DNA from: Prevotellaceae bacterium UBA1710
GTDB taxonomy: Bacteria > Bacteroidota > Bacteroidia > Bacteroidales > Bacteroidaceae
NCBI GenBank assembly: GCA_002317355.1
Contig: DCJC01000042.1
Span: 1-47,266, forward strand
Direction: 5' to 3'
DNA: 47,266 nt
The notes beneath the pieces are model-generated. The model was given only the letters and a program-made list of their open reading frames with translations, was not told the DNA's origin and made no database searches. Positions 8,831 through 16,138 of this stretch are shown here, piece after piece (position 1 is the first letter of the stretch; every line of letters starts with the position of its first letter). Both the position numbers and the translations under genes were made by a program.

Positions 8831-9634
8831 ATGATTAAAAAATTATTTTTTTCTTTGTCTTTTTTTGTTTCTATTTCTATTTATGGTCAAGAAACCATAA
8901 TAGGAAAGATTAAAGCTATTGATGGTCGTGCTGTAGAATATGCAACGGTATCTGTTGATAGTACATTTGCATTGTCTGATGCTGCAGGTAACTTTTCTTT
9001 ATTACTTCCTAAAGGACACACACAAGATTTAAAAGTAACTCATATCAGTTATAAACCTTTAGTAATTCCAAGAAGCAAATATATTTCTGGAAATATCAAT
9101 ATTACACTTGAAGAAGCTGTTAATGAACTTACAAATATAACAATAACTAATAAAAAGAATAAGTTGAAAGCCATATCAGGAAAGGGGATAAGGATTCCTG
9201 GTGGTGATGCTTGTTTTAGAAACGAACATGATGGGGTTAAGGAAATAGGGCCAATAGTTAAAGCGGATAAGGATTTTACAATAGAAAGTATTAATTTAAA
9301 AATCCTCAGTAATACATACAAAAAATGTATCCTGAGAGTTATCCTCTATGAAATTAAAGGAAAAAAACTAACTCCAATACAAACAAAGCCGTTGTATGCA
9401 GAAGCTAAACAGAGCGATAATCAATATTCGTTGAGTTTTATTCCGCAGCAGATTATTTGTTTGAAAAAAGGACACAGATATTTTGCAGGACTTACAATTG
9501 TAGAATCCTCAAAAAAGGGAGAATTGCATATTCCTGCTCATCTTCATTCTGGACTTGGGCACAACACGCTTACAGGAAACACGAAAAAGATTCCTGCGAG
9601 TATAGGTTTGAAGATCCTTGGAAGTTATAATTGA
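8831..9634 (+). CDS. Exported protein with carboxypeptidase-regulatory-like domain
   Basis: The protein is about 267 residues from the ATG at 8831. ATGs at 8825 and 8768 are possible, but MIKKLFFSLSFFVSISIYG is the cleanest signal peptide (cleavage near residue 19). Residues of about 20-105 (GKIKAIDGRAVEYATVSV, DAAGNFSLLLP, LKVTHISYKPL) form a beta-sandwich of the carboxypeptidase D regulatory-like kind that is common at the N-terminus of Bacteroidetes outer-membrane proteins. There is no TonB-dependent barrel, so this is not a SusC-type transporter. The C-terminal half is unrecognised. Codon use is markedly AT-rich (many AAA, ATA, AAT) compared with the later genes, and the gene stands alone, which hints at lateral acquisition. 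Confidence 0.65.
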   Translation: MIKKLFFSLSFFVSISIYGQETIIGKIKAIDGRAVEYATVSVDSTFALSDAAGNFSLLLPKGHTQDLKVTHISYKPLVIPRSKYISGNINITLEEAVNELTNITITNKKNKLKAISGKGIRIPGGDACFRNEHDGVKEIGPIVKADKDFTIESINLKILSNTYKKCILRVILYEIKGKKLTPIQTKPLYAEAKQSDNQYSLSFIPQQIICLKKGHRYFAGLTIVESSKKGELHIPAHLHSGLGHNTLTGNTKKIPASIGLKILGSYN

Positions 9635-10190
9635 CATCACTACGTCTCGTTAAAGTGAACTGATATTATTTGAAATAATTGGAGTTAAGTTCTTTTACGA
9701 GCGATTTAAGGATTGACTACATACTCAAGATGTATACAGAGCGACAGTATTATAATGAAGTCTTCCGCACCTGATACCTCTACCACTTATTGCTTCTTAA
9801 CATGATTTCCCATTCACTTGGGTGGGGGATTTTATGCGCATACCCCATCTTGGGGATTGGGGTAACCTGCAGTTTCCATAAGAATGCCTGTAAAAGGGGG
9901 ATTCCCCCATACCTGTTTTAGTTCGAATTGTACAAGCAAAGGGGCTGCGGATTTAAGGATTAAATATAAATAGAAATCTTTTCATTTTATCCTAAAATGT
10001 TTTTACAAAAGTTCTGACATTTTTATATTCTGTCTTAGAAAGAAAAATATGATTTCTTGTTTTTGGGGATTTTTGTGCGAAGAATGTGGTTATTCGGCGA
10101 TTCTACAAAATGCTTCTTTTCGGGTTTGCATTCTCTTTTTTATTCTAATAAGGCAGATTGTAGCCCATTCTCTAAAAGTTCTCTATGAAA
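9635..10190. other. 556-bp spacer without a recognisable gene
   Basis: No credible reading frame was found. Visible structures are a hairpin GGGGG-ATT-CCCCC (9896-9908), a G/C-rich palindromic patch (ACCCC ... GGGGT, about 9842-9863), and an imperfect pair CTCGTTAAAG/CTTTTACGAG (about 9647-9708). It separates a + strand gene from a minus strand gene, so terminators for both are expected, but no clear T-tailed hairpin was found. Confidence 0.5.
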
Positions 10191-11579
10191 TTAAAATATT
10201 CCCGTAGCCGAAATCAGCAATATTGTGAGAAGCACAGGCACAACGTATCTGAGCATTATGATATAAAGTTTCTTACGGTGGAATTTATATCCGTTCATAC
10301 GGATTTCACCGATGAGAAGGCGAGGTTTTACCACCCAACCAATCATTATACATGTGCAGATAGCAAGGAATGGCATCAGCACATTGTTGCTTATATAGTC
10401 GAAGATGTCGAGAATCTGAGCCACAGCACCGTTTGGAAGCGTGTACTCAAAATAGAAAATGTTATAGCCAAGACATACGATAACCGACCATACGAAGCCT
10501 GTTGCCGACATCGTGATAACAGCCTTGCGTCTGCTCCAATGGAACTTATCCATAAAGCTTGCCACCGTTGCCTCAAGGATTGACACAGCACTTGTGAGAG
10601 CCGCGAATGTCACGGTGAGGAAGAAGACAAGTCCGAAAATCGGGCCAAATGAGCCAAGAGAATCGAATACCTTTGGAAGAGCTACGAACATAAGTCCAGG
10701 CCCTGCTCCCATGCCTTCTGTACCCATGAAAACATATACGGCAGGAATAATCATCATACCAGCAAGGATAGCGATAGAAGTGTCGAAAATCTCGATTCTA
10801 TCGACCGCCTTACCCAGATTCACACTACGTTTCATATACGAACCATAGGTCACCATGATACCCATTGCGATAGAGAGTGAGTAGAAGAGCTGACCAGTGG
10901 CATCAAGCGCTATCATCATGAATTTCTTCACGGTGATTCCGTCAAAGTTAGGTATGAAATACACAGCCGCACCTTGAAGTCCGGTACGAGTCACTCCATT
11001 AGCATCAGTATGAGATATTGTGAGCGAGTACAGGCAGATAGCCACCACCATAAGCAGTAAGATAGGCATGATGATGCGAGAATAGCGCTCGATACCCTTC
11101 TCTACACCACGATACACCACGTAGAAGCAGAGAACGGCAAAGACAGCCATATAGATAAGTGGTGACCATTGATCGGAGATGAAGTTGCTGAAATAGCCGT
11201 CAGCCACAGGCTCTGCAGCATTGAATGTTGCGTATGTAGTGAGATATTTCAGCACCCAACCACCTATCACGCAATAGTAAGGATAGATGATGTAAGGTAC
11301 TATGAACGAGAGAATTCCGATGAATGCCCATTTCTTATGGAAGAACTTATAGGCGGTCAGTGGTCCCTGGCGTGAACGTCTGCCTATAGCCACCTCAGTA
11401 ATGAGGAGTGTGAAGCCGAAAGTAACGGCAAGAAGTATGTAAAGGAGGAGGAAAAGTCCGCCACCGTCTCTTGCTGCAAGATAAGGGAAACGCCAGATGT
11501 TGCCCAAGCCTACGGCACTGCCAGCTGAAGCAAGTACAAAACCCAGCGAACCGCTGAACGAATTACGTGATTCTTTCAT
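10191..11579 (-). CDS. Sodium-dependent symporter of the NSS/SNF family
   Basis: A 462-residue polytopic inner-membrane protein. The helix-1 signature GSAVGLGNIWRFPYL (residues 20-34) is the hallmark of the neurotransmitter:sodium symporter family; the unwound part of this helix binds Na+ and substrate. About eleven to twelve hydrophobic segments follow, and the length matches bacterial members. Bacterial homologs import amino acids or related amines. The exact substrate cannot be read from sequence. The gene is single and divergent from a membrane-bound winged-helix regulator 191 bp away, which may control it. A second, less similar family member lies at 17294. Confidence 0.92.
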   Translation of the reverse strand: MKESRNSFSGSLGFVLASAGSAVGLGNIWRFPYLAARDGGGLFLLLYILLAVTFGFTLLITEVAIGRRSRQGPLTAYKFFHKKWAFIGILSFIVPYIIYPYYCVIGGWVLKYLTTYATFNAAEPVADGYFSNFISDQWSPLIYMAVFAVLCFYVVYRGVEKGIERYSRIIMPILLLMVVAICLYSLTISHTDANGVTRTGLQGAAVYFIPNFDGITVKKFMMIALDATGQLFYSLSIAMGIMVTYGSYMKRSVNLGKAVDRIEIFDTSIAILAGMMIIPAVYVFMGTEGMGAGPGLMFVALPKVFDSLGSFGPIFGLVFFLTVTFAALTSAVSILEATVASFMDKFHWSRRKAVITMSATGFVWSVIVCLGYNIFYFEYTLPNGAVAQILDIFDYISNNVLMPFLAICTCIMIGWVVKPRLLIGEIRMNGYKFHRKKLYIIMLRYVVPVLLTILLISATGIF

Positions 11580-11610
11580 TTTTTGTTGTAACGATATGCA
11601 ATTTGAGTTG

Positions 11611-11641
11611 CAAAATTAATTATTTTTCCACAAAAAACCAA
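11611..11641 (-). promoter_or_regulatory. Promoter of the first sodium symporter
   Basis: Read on the minus strand, TAATTTTG lies at 11618-11611 and TTG at 11641-11639, 20 bp upstream. The leader would be about 25 nt. Confidence 0.65.
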
Positions 11642-11737
11642 CAAATCATGCAATTCATTCTTTAATATGATGTGAATAAGTGATTGGATTTAATCTTTTT
11701 TAAGTAGTATGCTTTCGTTTTCCTCATCAATTATCCT

Positions 11738-11745
11738 TACCTTTG
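11738..11745 (+). promoter_or_regulatory. -7 element before the membrane winged-helix regulator
   Basis: TACCTTTG fits TAnnTTTG and lies 25 bp before the start codon. No good TTG is seen about 20 bp upstream (TTCG instead), which suggests a weak or activated promoter. Confidence 0.45.
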
Positions 11746-11770
11746 CACCAGAAACAATATTATAACGACG

Positions 11771-12469
11771 ATGAAGAAACTACCTATAACCCTTTTCCTT
11801 TTCGTAATGCTTTCAGCATTGTTCTCAGGTTTTACCAGTTACAATACAGCAAGTTCGCGTATCGATGAAGACGTGAACAAGGCTCTTGCACTTACCAGAT
11901 ACCAGATGAACTGTGATGTTGTTTCGGCTGATACTATCCGCTGCTATCGTAATAACATCACCATTGCAGAATTGAAAGATACAGCATGCCTCGCAATGCG
12001 TACCGTTCGTAAGGGCAATCGCCATGAGACAGAAATCATCGCTGAGGCTAACTGCGATTTCATCACAATCCTTATGCTTTCCGATCAGCGAGCATCCATG
12101 TCGCTTATGGCTGTAGGCATCTTATGGCTTTTGGGTAGTACGTTTTATATCCGCCATCGCAAACCAGAACTCGCTGTTCAGGGCATTACCTATGGAGGTC
12201 TTGTGTTTAATAATGATAGATTCCACACCGTTTCTGGTGAGCGACTCCATCTCACACCTATGCAGCACACGCTTATGGAGATGTTCCTCAAGGCAGAAGA
12301 ACACACACTCACCAGACAAGAAATCTGCGATCGTCTCTGGCCCAAGAAACCAGATGCAAATGATACTCTCTATACCCTTATCCGTCGTATCAAACCTATC
12401 ATCGAGAGCAATACCAACCTTAAAATCGAGGCAGATAGAGGCAAGAGCTATTCATTGGAAATGAAGTAG
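11771..12469 (+). CDS. Membrane-anchored regulator with C-terminal OmpR/PhoB-type winged helix
   Basis: A 232-residue protein. Helix 1 spans residues 5-23 and helix 2 about 109-126. The segment between them (24-108), probably periplasmic, has Cys at 48, 58, 73 and 95. After a basic stretch (RHRKPE) the cytoplasmic part (about 135-232) is a winged-helix DNA-binding domain: HLTPMQHTLMEMFLK, LTRQEICDRLWP, LYTLIRRIKPII, then the wing KIEADRGKSYSLEM. The order is the reverse of ToxR/CadC, where the DNA-binding domain comes first. There is no receiver or kinase domain, so it is a one-component sensor. The divergent symporter gene is the obvious candidate target; this is inference. Confidence 0.78.
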   Translation: MKKLPITLFLFVMLSALFSGFTSYNTASSRIDEDVNKALALTRYQMNCDVVSADTIRCYRNNITIAELKDTACLAMRTVRKGNRHETEIIAEANCDFITILMLSDQRASMSLMAVGILWLLGSTFYIRHRKPELAVQGITYGGLVFNNDRFHTVSGERLHLTPMQHTLMEMFLKAEEHTLTRQEICDRLWPKKPDANDTLYTLIRRIKPIIESNTNLKIEADRGKSYSLEMK

Positions 12470-12473
12470 ATAT

Positions 12474-12836
12474 CTACCTCCTTTCGTATGCCTTAGCAAC
12501 AAGATACATCACGGCCACACCGATGGTGTAGGCAAGCAAATCCCACCATACGAAGCCTTGTCCGAGCAACATGTGACCGATGAATGTTGAGCGGAAAGCA
12601 GTCAGCCATTCCCATCTTATGAGTTGTGAGAACTCCACGGCAAAAGAGATGGCAAGGGTAATGATGGCAATATTCTCCAACTTATTCTTTATGAAGATAA
12701 AGCGTAAGAAGCAGAGTAGAGCCATTGCCCAAAGTCCGTCACCTGTCTCGGCTGGTATGAAAGATATTTTTCGTGAGGAGAGACCAATAACAATGAGCAC
12801 GATGATAGCTATGAGATAGAAAAGCCTTTGTTTCAT
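12474..12836 (-). CDS. DUF2809 family membrane protein
   Basis: A 120-residue protein with four hydrophobic segments. The pattern VEFSQL, then FRSTFIGHMLLGQGFVWWDLLAYTIG (here WLTAFRSTFIGHM), is typical of the DUF2809 family of small integral membrane proteins with no assigned function. Its start overlaps the stop of the TfoX-like gene by four bases (ATGA, 12833-12836), so the two are translationally coupled. Its stop is only five bases from the end of the convergent regulator gene, with no room for a separate terminator. Confidence 0.8.
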   Translation of the reverse strand: MKQRLFYLIAIIVLIVIGLSSRKISFIPAETGDGLWAMALLCFLRFIFIKNKLENIAIITLAISFAVEFSQLIRWEWLTAFRSTFIGHMLLGQGFVWWDLLAYTIGVAVMYLVAKAYERR

Positions 12837-13147
12837 TTCTTTCTCTTCTTTGGATAAGGAATCAAAGGCAGCAACACCCTGATGACATTGATAGCCTCGT
12901 TCCTATGCTCAATATCAAGGATGTAATGCTCTTTTGCACCATCGTAAGGAAAGCCTGTGCAGGCATCTTTCATCAAGTCTGCTATCTCAGGAAGCATCTT
13001 CACATAGCAAATATTATCACACGCAAGGATGACTGGTTTCTCGTCGATGTAGATACACCAGTCTCCAAACATCTTTCTTGTACGTATCACGCCCACACCC
13101 TCAATTTGTGAGCAGACAAAGTCTATGTAGTCTGTTGTGCAAGCCAT
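12833..13147 (-). CDS. TfoX N-terminal-domain family protein
   Basis: A 104-residue soluble protein. The sequence YIDFVCSQIEGVGVIRTRKMFGDWCIYIDEKPVILACDN follows the TfoX/Sxy N-terminal domain pattern (R-KMFG ... G-Y-D--P----D). It is truncated relative to full TfoX because no C-terminal helix-hairpin-helix-like domain follows. TfoX links to competence in Haemophilus, but stand-alone N-domain proteins like this have no proven role. It forms a two-gene unit with the DUF2809 gene. A possible minus-strand -7 box (TAACTTTG, 13177-13170) lies 23 bp upstream with no clear TTG. Confidence 0.8.
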   Translation of the reverse strand: MACTTDYIDFVCSQIEGVGVIRTRKMFGDWCIYIDEKPVILACDNICYVKMLPEIADLMKDACTGFPYDGAKEHYILDIEHRNEAINVIRVLLPLIPYPKKRKK

Positions 13148-13282
13148 ATCTAAAGTTATTATTTGAGAACAAAGTTACTGATTTTTTTTGTATTACAGAC
13201 TTTTTTCACATATTTTGTGACTATCAGTTTTTGGTTGACAACATATTAATCACTTTTAGGTATAACTACCTACTTGTGGGTA

Positions 13283-13313
13283 TTGCAAGGAAAAGAAAAA
13301 TAATGTACCTTTG
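13283..13313 (+). promoter_or_regulatory. Promoter of the outer-membrane barrel gene
   Basis: TACCTTTG lies at 13306-13313 and TTG at 13283-13285, with exactly 20 bp between. Transcription would start near 13320. Confidence 0.65.
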
Positions 13314-13365
13314 CACTTGCAATTCGATGGCAGAATGTCGCTTTGCATGATAAATAGAAGAAATA

Positions 13366-14421
13366 GTGTACAAGACAGCAAGAATGATGCTTTTGCTTGC
13401 TTTCCTTTGCGTAAAGCTCGATATAAGGGCTCAGGAAGGCGATGCAGAAACAAGGAAGATAGAGTGGGGTGGGGAACTTACCACCGAAATGCAGTTTGCA
13501 AATTCAGGAAAAGTCAATTTCGCTAATGTTCTACGCTTGCATACATGCATACCTATAAATGGGGATATCTCGCTTGATATCTCCACATTAAGCACGTATA
13601 TGATAAGCGAGGAGAGTATTGGTGAGGATTTGCAGACATTCTCGAATTTGGATGCTGACAACACCCTATTGACTCTCTCTGTCTGCGGAATAAACTGGGA
13701 GATAGACCGAAAGAATACTCTCTTTCTGGGCGTACGCAACATGAATGAGGATTACTTTGCAAGTGATCTGACTTCACTTTTCACCAATAGTTCATGCGGC
13801 ATCTTCCCAACCTTGAGTGCCAATTATCCTATAGCCAATTATCCATTGGCTTCGGTAGGTGTTCATTATAGATATGAGCAGCCATTGAGCGCAGGAGAGA
13901 GTTGTATCATCGTCCAGGGCTCATTATATAATGGTCTTGGACACAACCGTTTCGCAGGTCGTGAGAATGTCTTTCGTTTCTGTCCGAAGAGTGACGGATT
14001 ATTTTGTCTTGCACAGATAGAGTATCAGCATAAGGGCAACTGCTATTTCCTCGGTGCGTGTGGGCGTAATGGATATGATGATGAGGCTACAGGTCGCCAG
14101 TTTGGCTCGGCGCTATGGACATACGCAGAGCAGCGTCTTTCCGATAATCTATATCTTATTGCCGATTACTCTCATGCATTCGGTTCCTCATCTTTCTGTA
14201 CAGATTTCTTTGGTCTTGGCGGCAGGTATTCATGGAAGGGTTGTGAGTTAGGGCTTTTTTCTGACTATGCCCGTTTTGCTGATAGTGATGAGTTTGCAAC
14301 GGAGCTTACCATGAAGATTGGCATTTCCAATCATGTTCATATTCAGCCAGCTGTTCATCTTATCTCAACAGATAGTCATTTTCATTCCGCAGCATTACTA
14401 CGTTTGGGTGTAGAGTTTTAG
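13366..14421 (+). CDS. Outer-membrane beta-barrel protein, possibly OprB-like porin
   Basis: A 351-residue protein. The GTG at 13366 (MYKTARMMLLLAFLCVKLDIRAQ) supplies the basic residues of a signal peptide. ATGs at 13384 and 13387 would leave a signal without positive charge. The mature protein has alternating hydrophobic strands, frequent aromatic residues and a final strand ending in LRLGVEF with a C-terminal Phe, as in outer-membrane barrels. GLGHNRFAGRENVFRF and LAQIEYQHKGNCYFLGAC recall carbohydrate-selective porins of the OprB type, but the protein is short and the match is weak. It has its own promoter and no transporter partner nearby. Confidence 0.65.
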   Translation: MYKTARMMLLLAFLCVKLDIRAQEGDAETRKIEWGGELTTEMQFANSGKVNFANVLRLHTCIPINGDISLDISTLSTYMISEESIGEDLQTFSNLDADNTLLTLSVCGINWEIDRKNTLFLGVRNMNEDYFASDLTSLFTNSSCGIFPTLSANYPIANYPLASVGVHYRYEQPLSAGESCIIVQGSLYNGLGHNRFAGRENVFRFCPKSDGLFCLAQIEYQHKGNCYFLGACGRNGYDDEATGRQFGSALWTYAEQRLSDNLYLIADYSHAFGSSSFCTDFFGLGGRYSWKGCELGLFSDYARFADSDEFATELTMKIGISNHVHIQPAVHLISTDSHFHSAALLRLGVEF

Positions 14422-14467
14422 TTTTTGTCATTACAAAAGCGCGTAATCAGCACCATTATGTAAAAAG

Positions 14468-14507
14468 AACTCCCCACCTTGACCAGTTTCCTGGCAGGTG
14501 AGGAGTT
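14468..14507 (-). terminator. Terminator between convergent barrel gene and small secreted protein gene
   Basis: AACTCC-CACCT (14468-14479) pairs with AGGTG-GGAGTT (14496-14507) with one mismatch, and an inner CCAG/CTGG stem. On the minus strand it is followed by TCTTTTTA, so it serves the small gene that starts at 14844. On the + strand there is no T run. Confidence 0.7.
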
Positions 14508-14532
14508 GGAGATATATTGAATAGTTGCAATG

Positions 14533-14844
14533 TTATTTTCTGTGAGGAGTATTCTTGCATGCCTTGCAAGTGCCACGAGAGTGCTTGTGGTTGCAAGTAT
14601 GCTTATGATTCTTAGGCTGAGGCTTCACATTAACCACCTTTGTACCCGTAGTCACGGTCTTTGTTGTTGTGGTGGTCACCACCTTAGTGCCGTTAGGCTT
14701 GATAGTCTGGGTGGTGGTAGTCACGATAGTTGTAGTAGGAGCTGCCATGTGAGCGTTACGGTCAACTATTACGTTAGTCTTTGCCATTGCTGTGCTTGTG
14801 CCAATAACTGCGATTGCGATCAAGCTGAAAATATTCTTTGTCAT
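14533..14844 (-). CDS. Small secreted Thr-rich protein with His/Cys-rich tail
   Basis: A 103-residue protein. A signal peptide (MTKNIFSLIAIAVIGTSTAMA, cleavage near residue 21) is followed by a stretch in which Thr and Val dominate (about 37-70). A very basic tail comes next (HKHTCNHKHSRGTCKACK, then HRK). Three Cys and several His in 20 residues suggest metal binding or a small disulfide or zinc site; no known family was recognised. The gene is monocistronic, with its own promoter about 160 bp upstream, a structured leader and a good terminator. A real gene is supported by this complete transcription unit. An overlapping frame on the other strand is taken as its shadow. Confidence 0.7.
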   Translation of the reverse strand: MTKNIFSLIAIAVIGTSTAMAKTNVIVDRNAHMAAPTTTIVTTTTQTIKPNGTKVVTTTTTKTVTTGTKVVNVKPQPKNHKHTCNHKHSRGTCKACKNTPHRK

Positions 14845-15005
14845 AACTGTATTCTTTTATAATGTTGTCATCAGAACTATATCTGAATCCTTTGAAACTT
14901 GAGATTTTATCTCTGATTTCTGAGTGGCAACGTGCGAAGCATCCTCGCACGAGAGAAATAGTCAACGTCGCTTGCAAAGCGGTGGACGTCTCTGATTTCT
15001 GAGTG
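14845..15005 (-). promoter_or_regulatory. Structured leader with repeated 16-bp motif before the small secreted protein
   Basis: Two identical copies of CTCTGATTTCTGAGTG lie at 14911-14926 and 14990-15005. Between them are two hairpins: CGTGCGA/TCGCACG (14931-14951) and CGCTT/AAGCG (14969-14981). A third, GAGAT/ATCTC (14901-14913), overlaps the inner repeat. All would be in the roughly 155-nt leader RNA. A post-transcriptional switch is possible but no known riboswitch class was recognised. Confidence 0.5.
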
Positions 15006-15035
15006 CAAAATTATGGCAAAAAACTTACTTTTCAA
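15006..15035 (-). promoter_or_regulatory. Promoter of the small secreted protein gene
   Basis: On the minus strand TAATTTTG lies at 15013-15006 and TTG at 15035-15033, 19 bp upstream. The start region reads TTTGCACTCAGAAATCAG, identical to a sequence at the right edge of the window. Confidence 0.65.
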
Positions 15036-15306
15036 AGACATTTTCCCTAATCTGACGGGGATTTTTCCCTATGCTTCAGTAGGAAAAATCCATGAGTGTC
15101 AGAAAAACACGATTTTTTGTGTGCGATAACATTATTCTGATAGCCATTGTTATGTTTAAAAATTTACTTTTATAACTATCTGATAATAAGTTGTTTTGCA
15201 AATATGCAACATAACTTGCATCATATATCTGTCAGATATCGAACTATTGCGCAAATGTAAAAAGTGTAGCATGGTATAAATCACAAACTTTATGAAACAC
15301 GATTTC

Positions 15307-15337
15307 TTGCGAGGTTAATATTTTCTTCATACCTTTG
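15307..15337 (+). promoter_or_regulatory. Orphan promoter in the 1.5-kb gene-free region
   Basis: TACCTTTG lies at 15330-15337 and TTG at 15307-15309, 20 bp apart. The following bases are CACTCGGAAATAAG. No coding gene lies downstream on this strand for 3.5 kb. Confidence 0.6.
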
Positions 15338-15343
15338 CACTCG

Positions 15344-15542
15344 GAAATAAGTGTAAGATTTATGTGAAGTGACGAACAAAGACGGTCACTCAACATTGTT
15401 AAAACTGAAATTTGATTTAGGGGAATATCTCGACGGAATTAGCTAAGAAGGTAATTACAGATTGTATTAAAAGGGATTAACAAAGAACAAGGTCGACATC
15501 AGCGCAGCAATGCCACGATGTTGACCTTGTTCTTTGTTATGG
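15344..15542 (+). ncRNA. Candidate small RNA ending in a long hairpin
   Basis: A good promoter is followed by about 135 nt without a usable reading frame and then by a 23-bp hairpin at 15478-15539 that could form the 3' end. No T run follows the hairpin, so processing or rho-type termination would be needed. It matches no RNA family that I can name. Confidence 0.35.
15478..15539. repeat. 23-bp hairpin (long inverted repeat)
   Basis: Arms at 15478-15500 and 15517-15539 pair over 23 bp with one G-T pair. The 16-nt loop begins AGCGCAG. The left arm starts TAACAAAGAACAAGG and the right arm ends CCTTGTTCTTTGTTA. It sits three bases before an 11-bp tandem array. Confidence 0.8.
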
Positions 15543-15630
15543 TTCCTATGTAGTTCCCATTTGGTTCCCATGTAGTTCCCATGTAGTTCCTATGTGATTC
15601 CTATGTAAGTCCCATTTTCCTCCTATGCAA
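15543..15630 (+). repeat. 11-bp tandem array, eight units
   Basis: Eight contiguous 11-bp units with no gaps: TTCCTATGTAG, TTCCCATTTGG, TTCCCATGTAG (twice), TTCCTATGTGA, TTCCTATGTAA, GTCCCATTTTC and CTCCTATGCAA. The length is fixed while bases drift, so the period itself is what is preserved. Confidence 0.85.
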
Positions 15631-15781
15631 ACGCTCAAATGGATATGCTTTGTTGGGTTTATAACGAGGGCAGAGCGAAGGCACATCGAAGAATCAGCGA
15701 AGGCAGAGAAGAACCAAGGTTGCTTTCGCTTTAAAACAAAAGAAAACCAAGTAAAACCAAATAAAACAATTGTGCCCTCTA

Positions 15782-15872
15782 TGTTTGTAAATGTTTATAG
15801 ATGTTGAGGAGCAAAGCTACGACTTTACTAATAGTCGCCTATCGGCTCAACATATATAAACATATACGAACA
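15782..15872. repeat. 27-bp imperfect inverted repeat
   Basis: The arms at 15782-15808 and 15846-15872 match at 24 of 27 positions (outer ends TGTTTG and CGAACA, inner ends TTGAG and CTCAA). The loop holds a further CGACT/AGTCG hairpin. A short coding frame drawn across this region is not credible. Confidence 0.65.
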
Positions 15873-15929
15873 TCTATCAACATTTTCTTTTGTTTTCTAA
15901 CCGCGAAAGCAAAATTAGAAAAAAATCAT

Positions 15930-16138
15930 GAGTTTTTCACGCAGGGGGTTGCACCAATGCCAAAATATCGTACTTAACAACTTGATAATGTGCGAGATAC
16001 ATCGGGTGCAACCCCCATGAAAAGGGTTACACCTGGTGCAACCGTTTTAGAGGGGGTTGCACCCATCGTTACTATTTGAGTACCAGTGTGTTAGGACGCT
16101 AAAAATGCCATGGGTGTAACCCCCCTCGTGAAAAACTC
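15930..16138. mobile_element. 209-bp element with terminal inverted repeats (MITE-like or REP-like)
   Basis: The terminal 26 bp at each end match at 23 positions. Each end starts GAGTTTTTCACG, then a run of G, then TTGCACC or TTACACC. Inside are further copies of the core GGGGGTTGCACC in both orientations (15944-15955, 16005-16016, 16036-16044, 16053-16065). There is no reading frame. It may be a miniature mobile element or a structural repeat; no clear target-site duplication was found. Confidence 0.5.

Noticed and set aside
9635..10190. Broken gene or insertion-sequence remnant
   Set aside because: No reading frame piece of a known family and no terminal repeats or target duplication were found.
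14530..14862. 110-residue frame opposite the small secreted protein
   Set aside because: The minus-strand frame has a signal peptide, promoter, leader and terminator; the + frame has none of these.
15478..15539. Hairpin as a standard rho-independent terminator
   Set aside because: No T run follows on either strand.
15543..15630. CRISPR-like direct repeats
   Set aside because: Units are 11 bp, contiguous and without unique spacers, and no cas gene is present.
15625..15807. 60-residue reading frame on the + strand
   Set aside because: It starts in the tandem array, runs into an inverted repeat and has no ribosome site, promoter or recognisable sequence.
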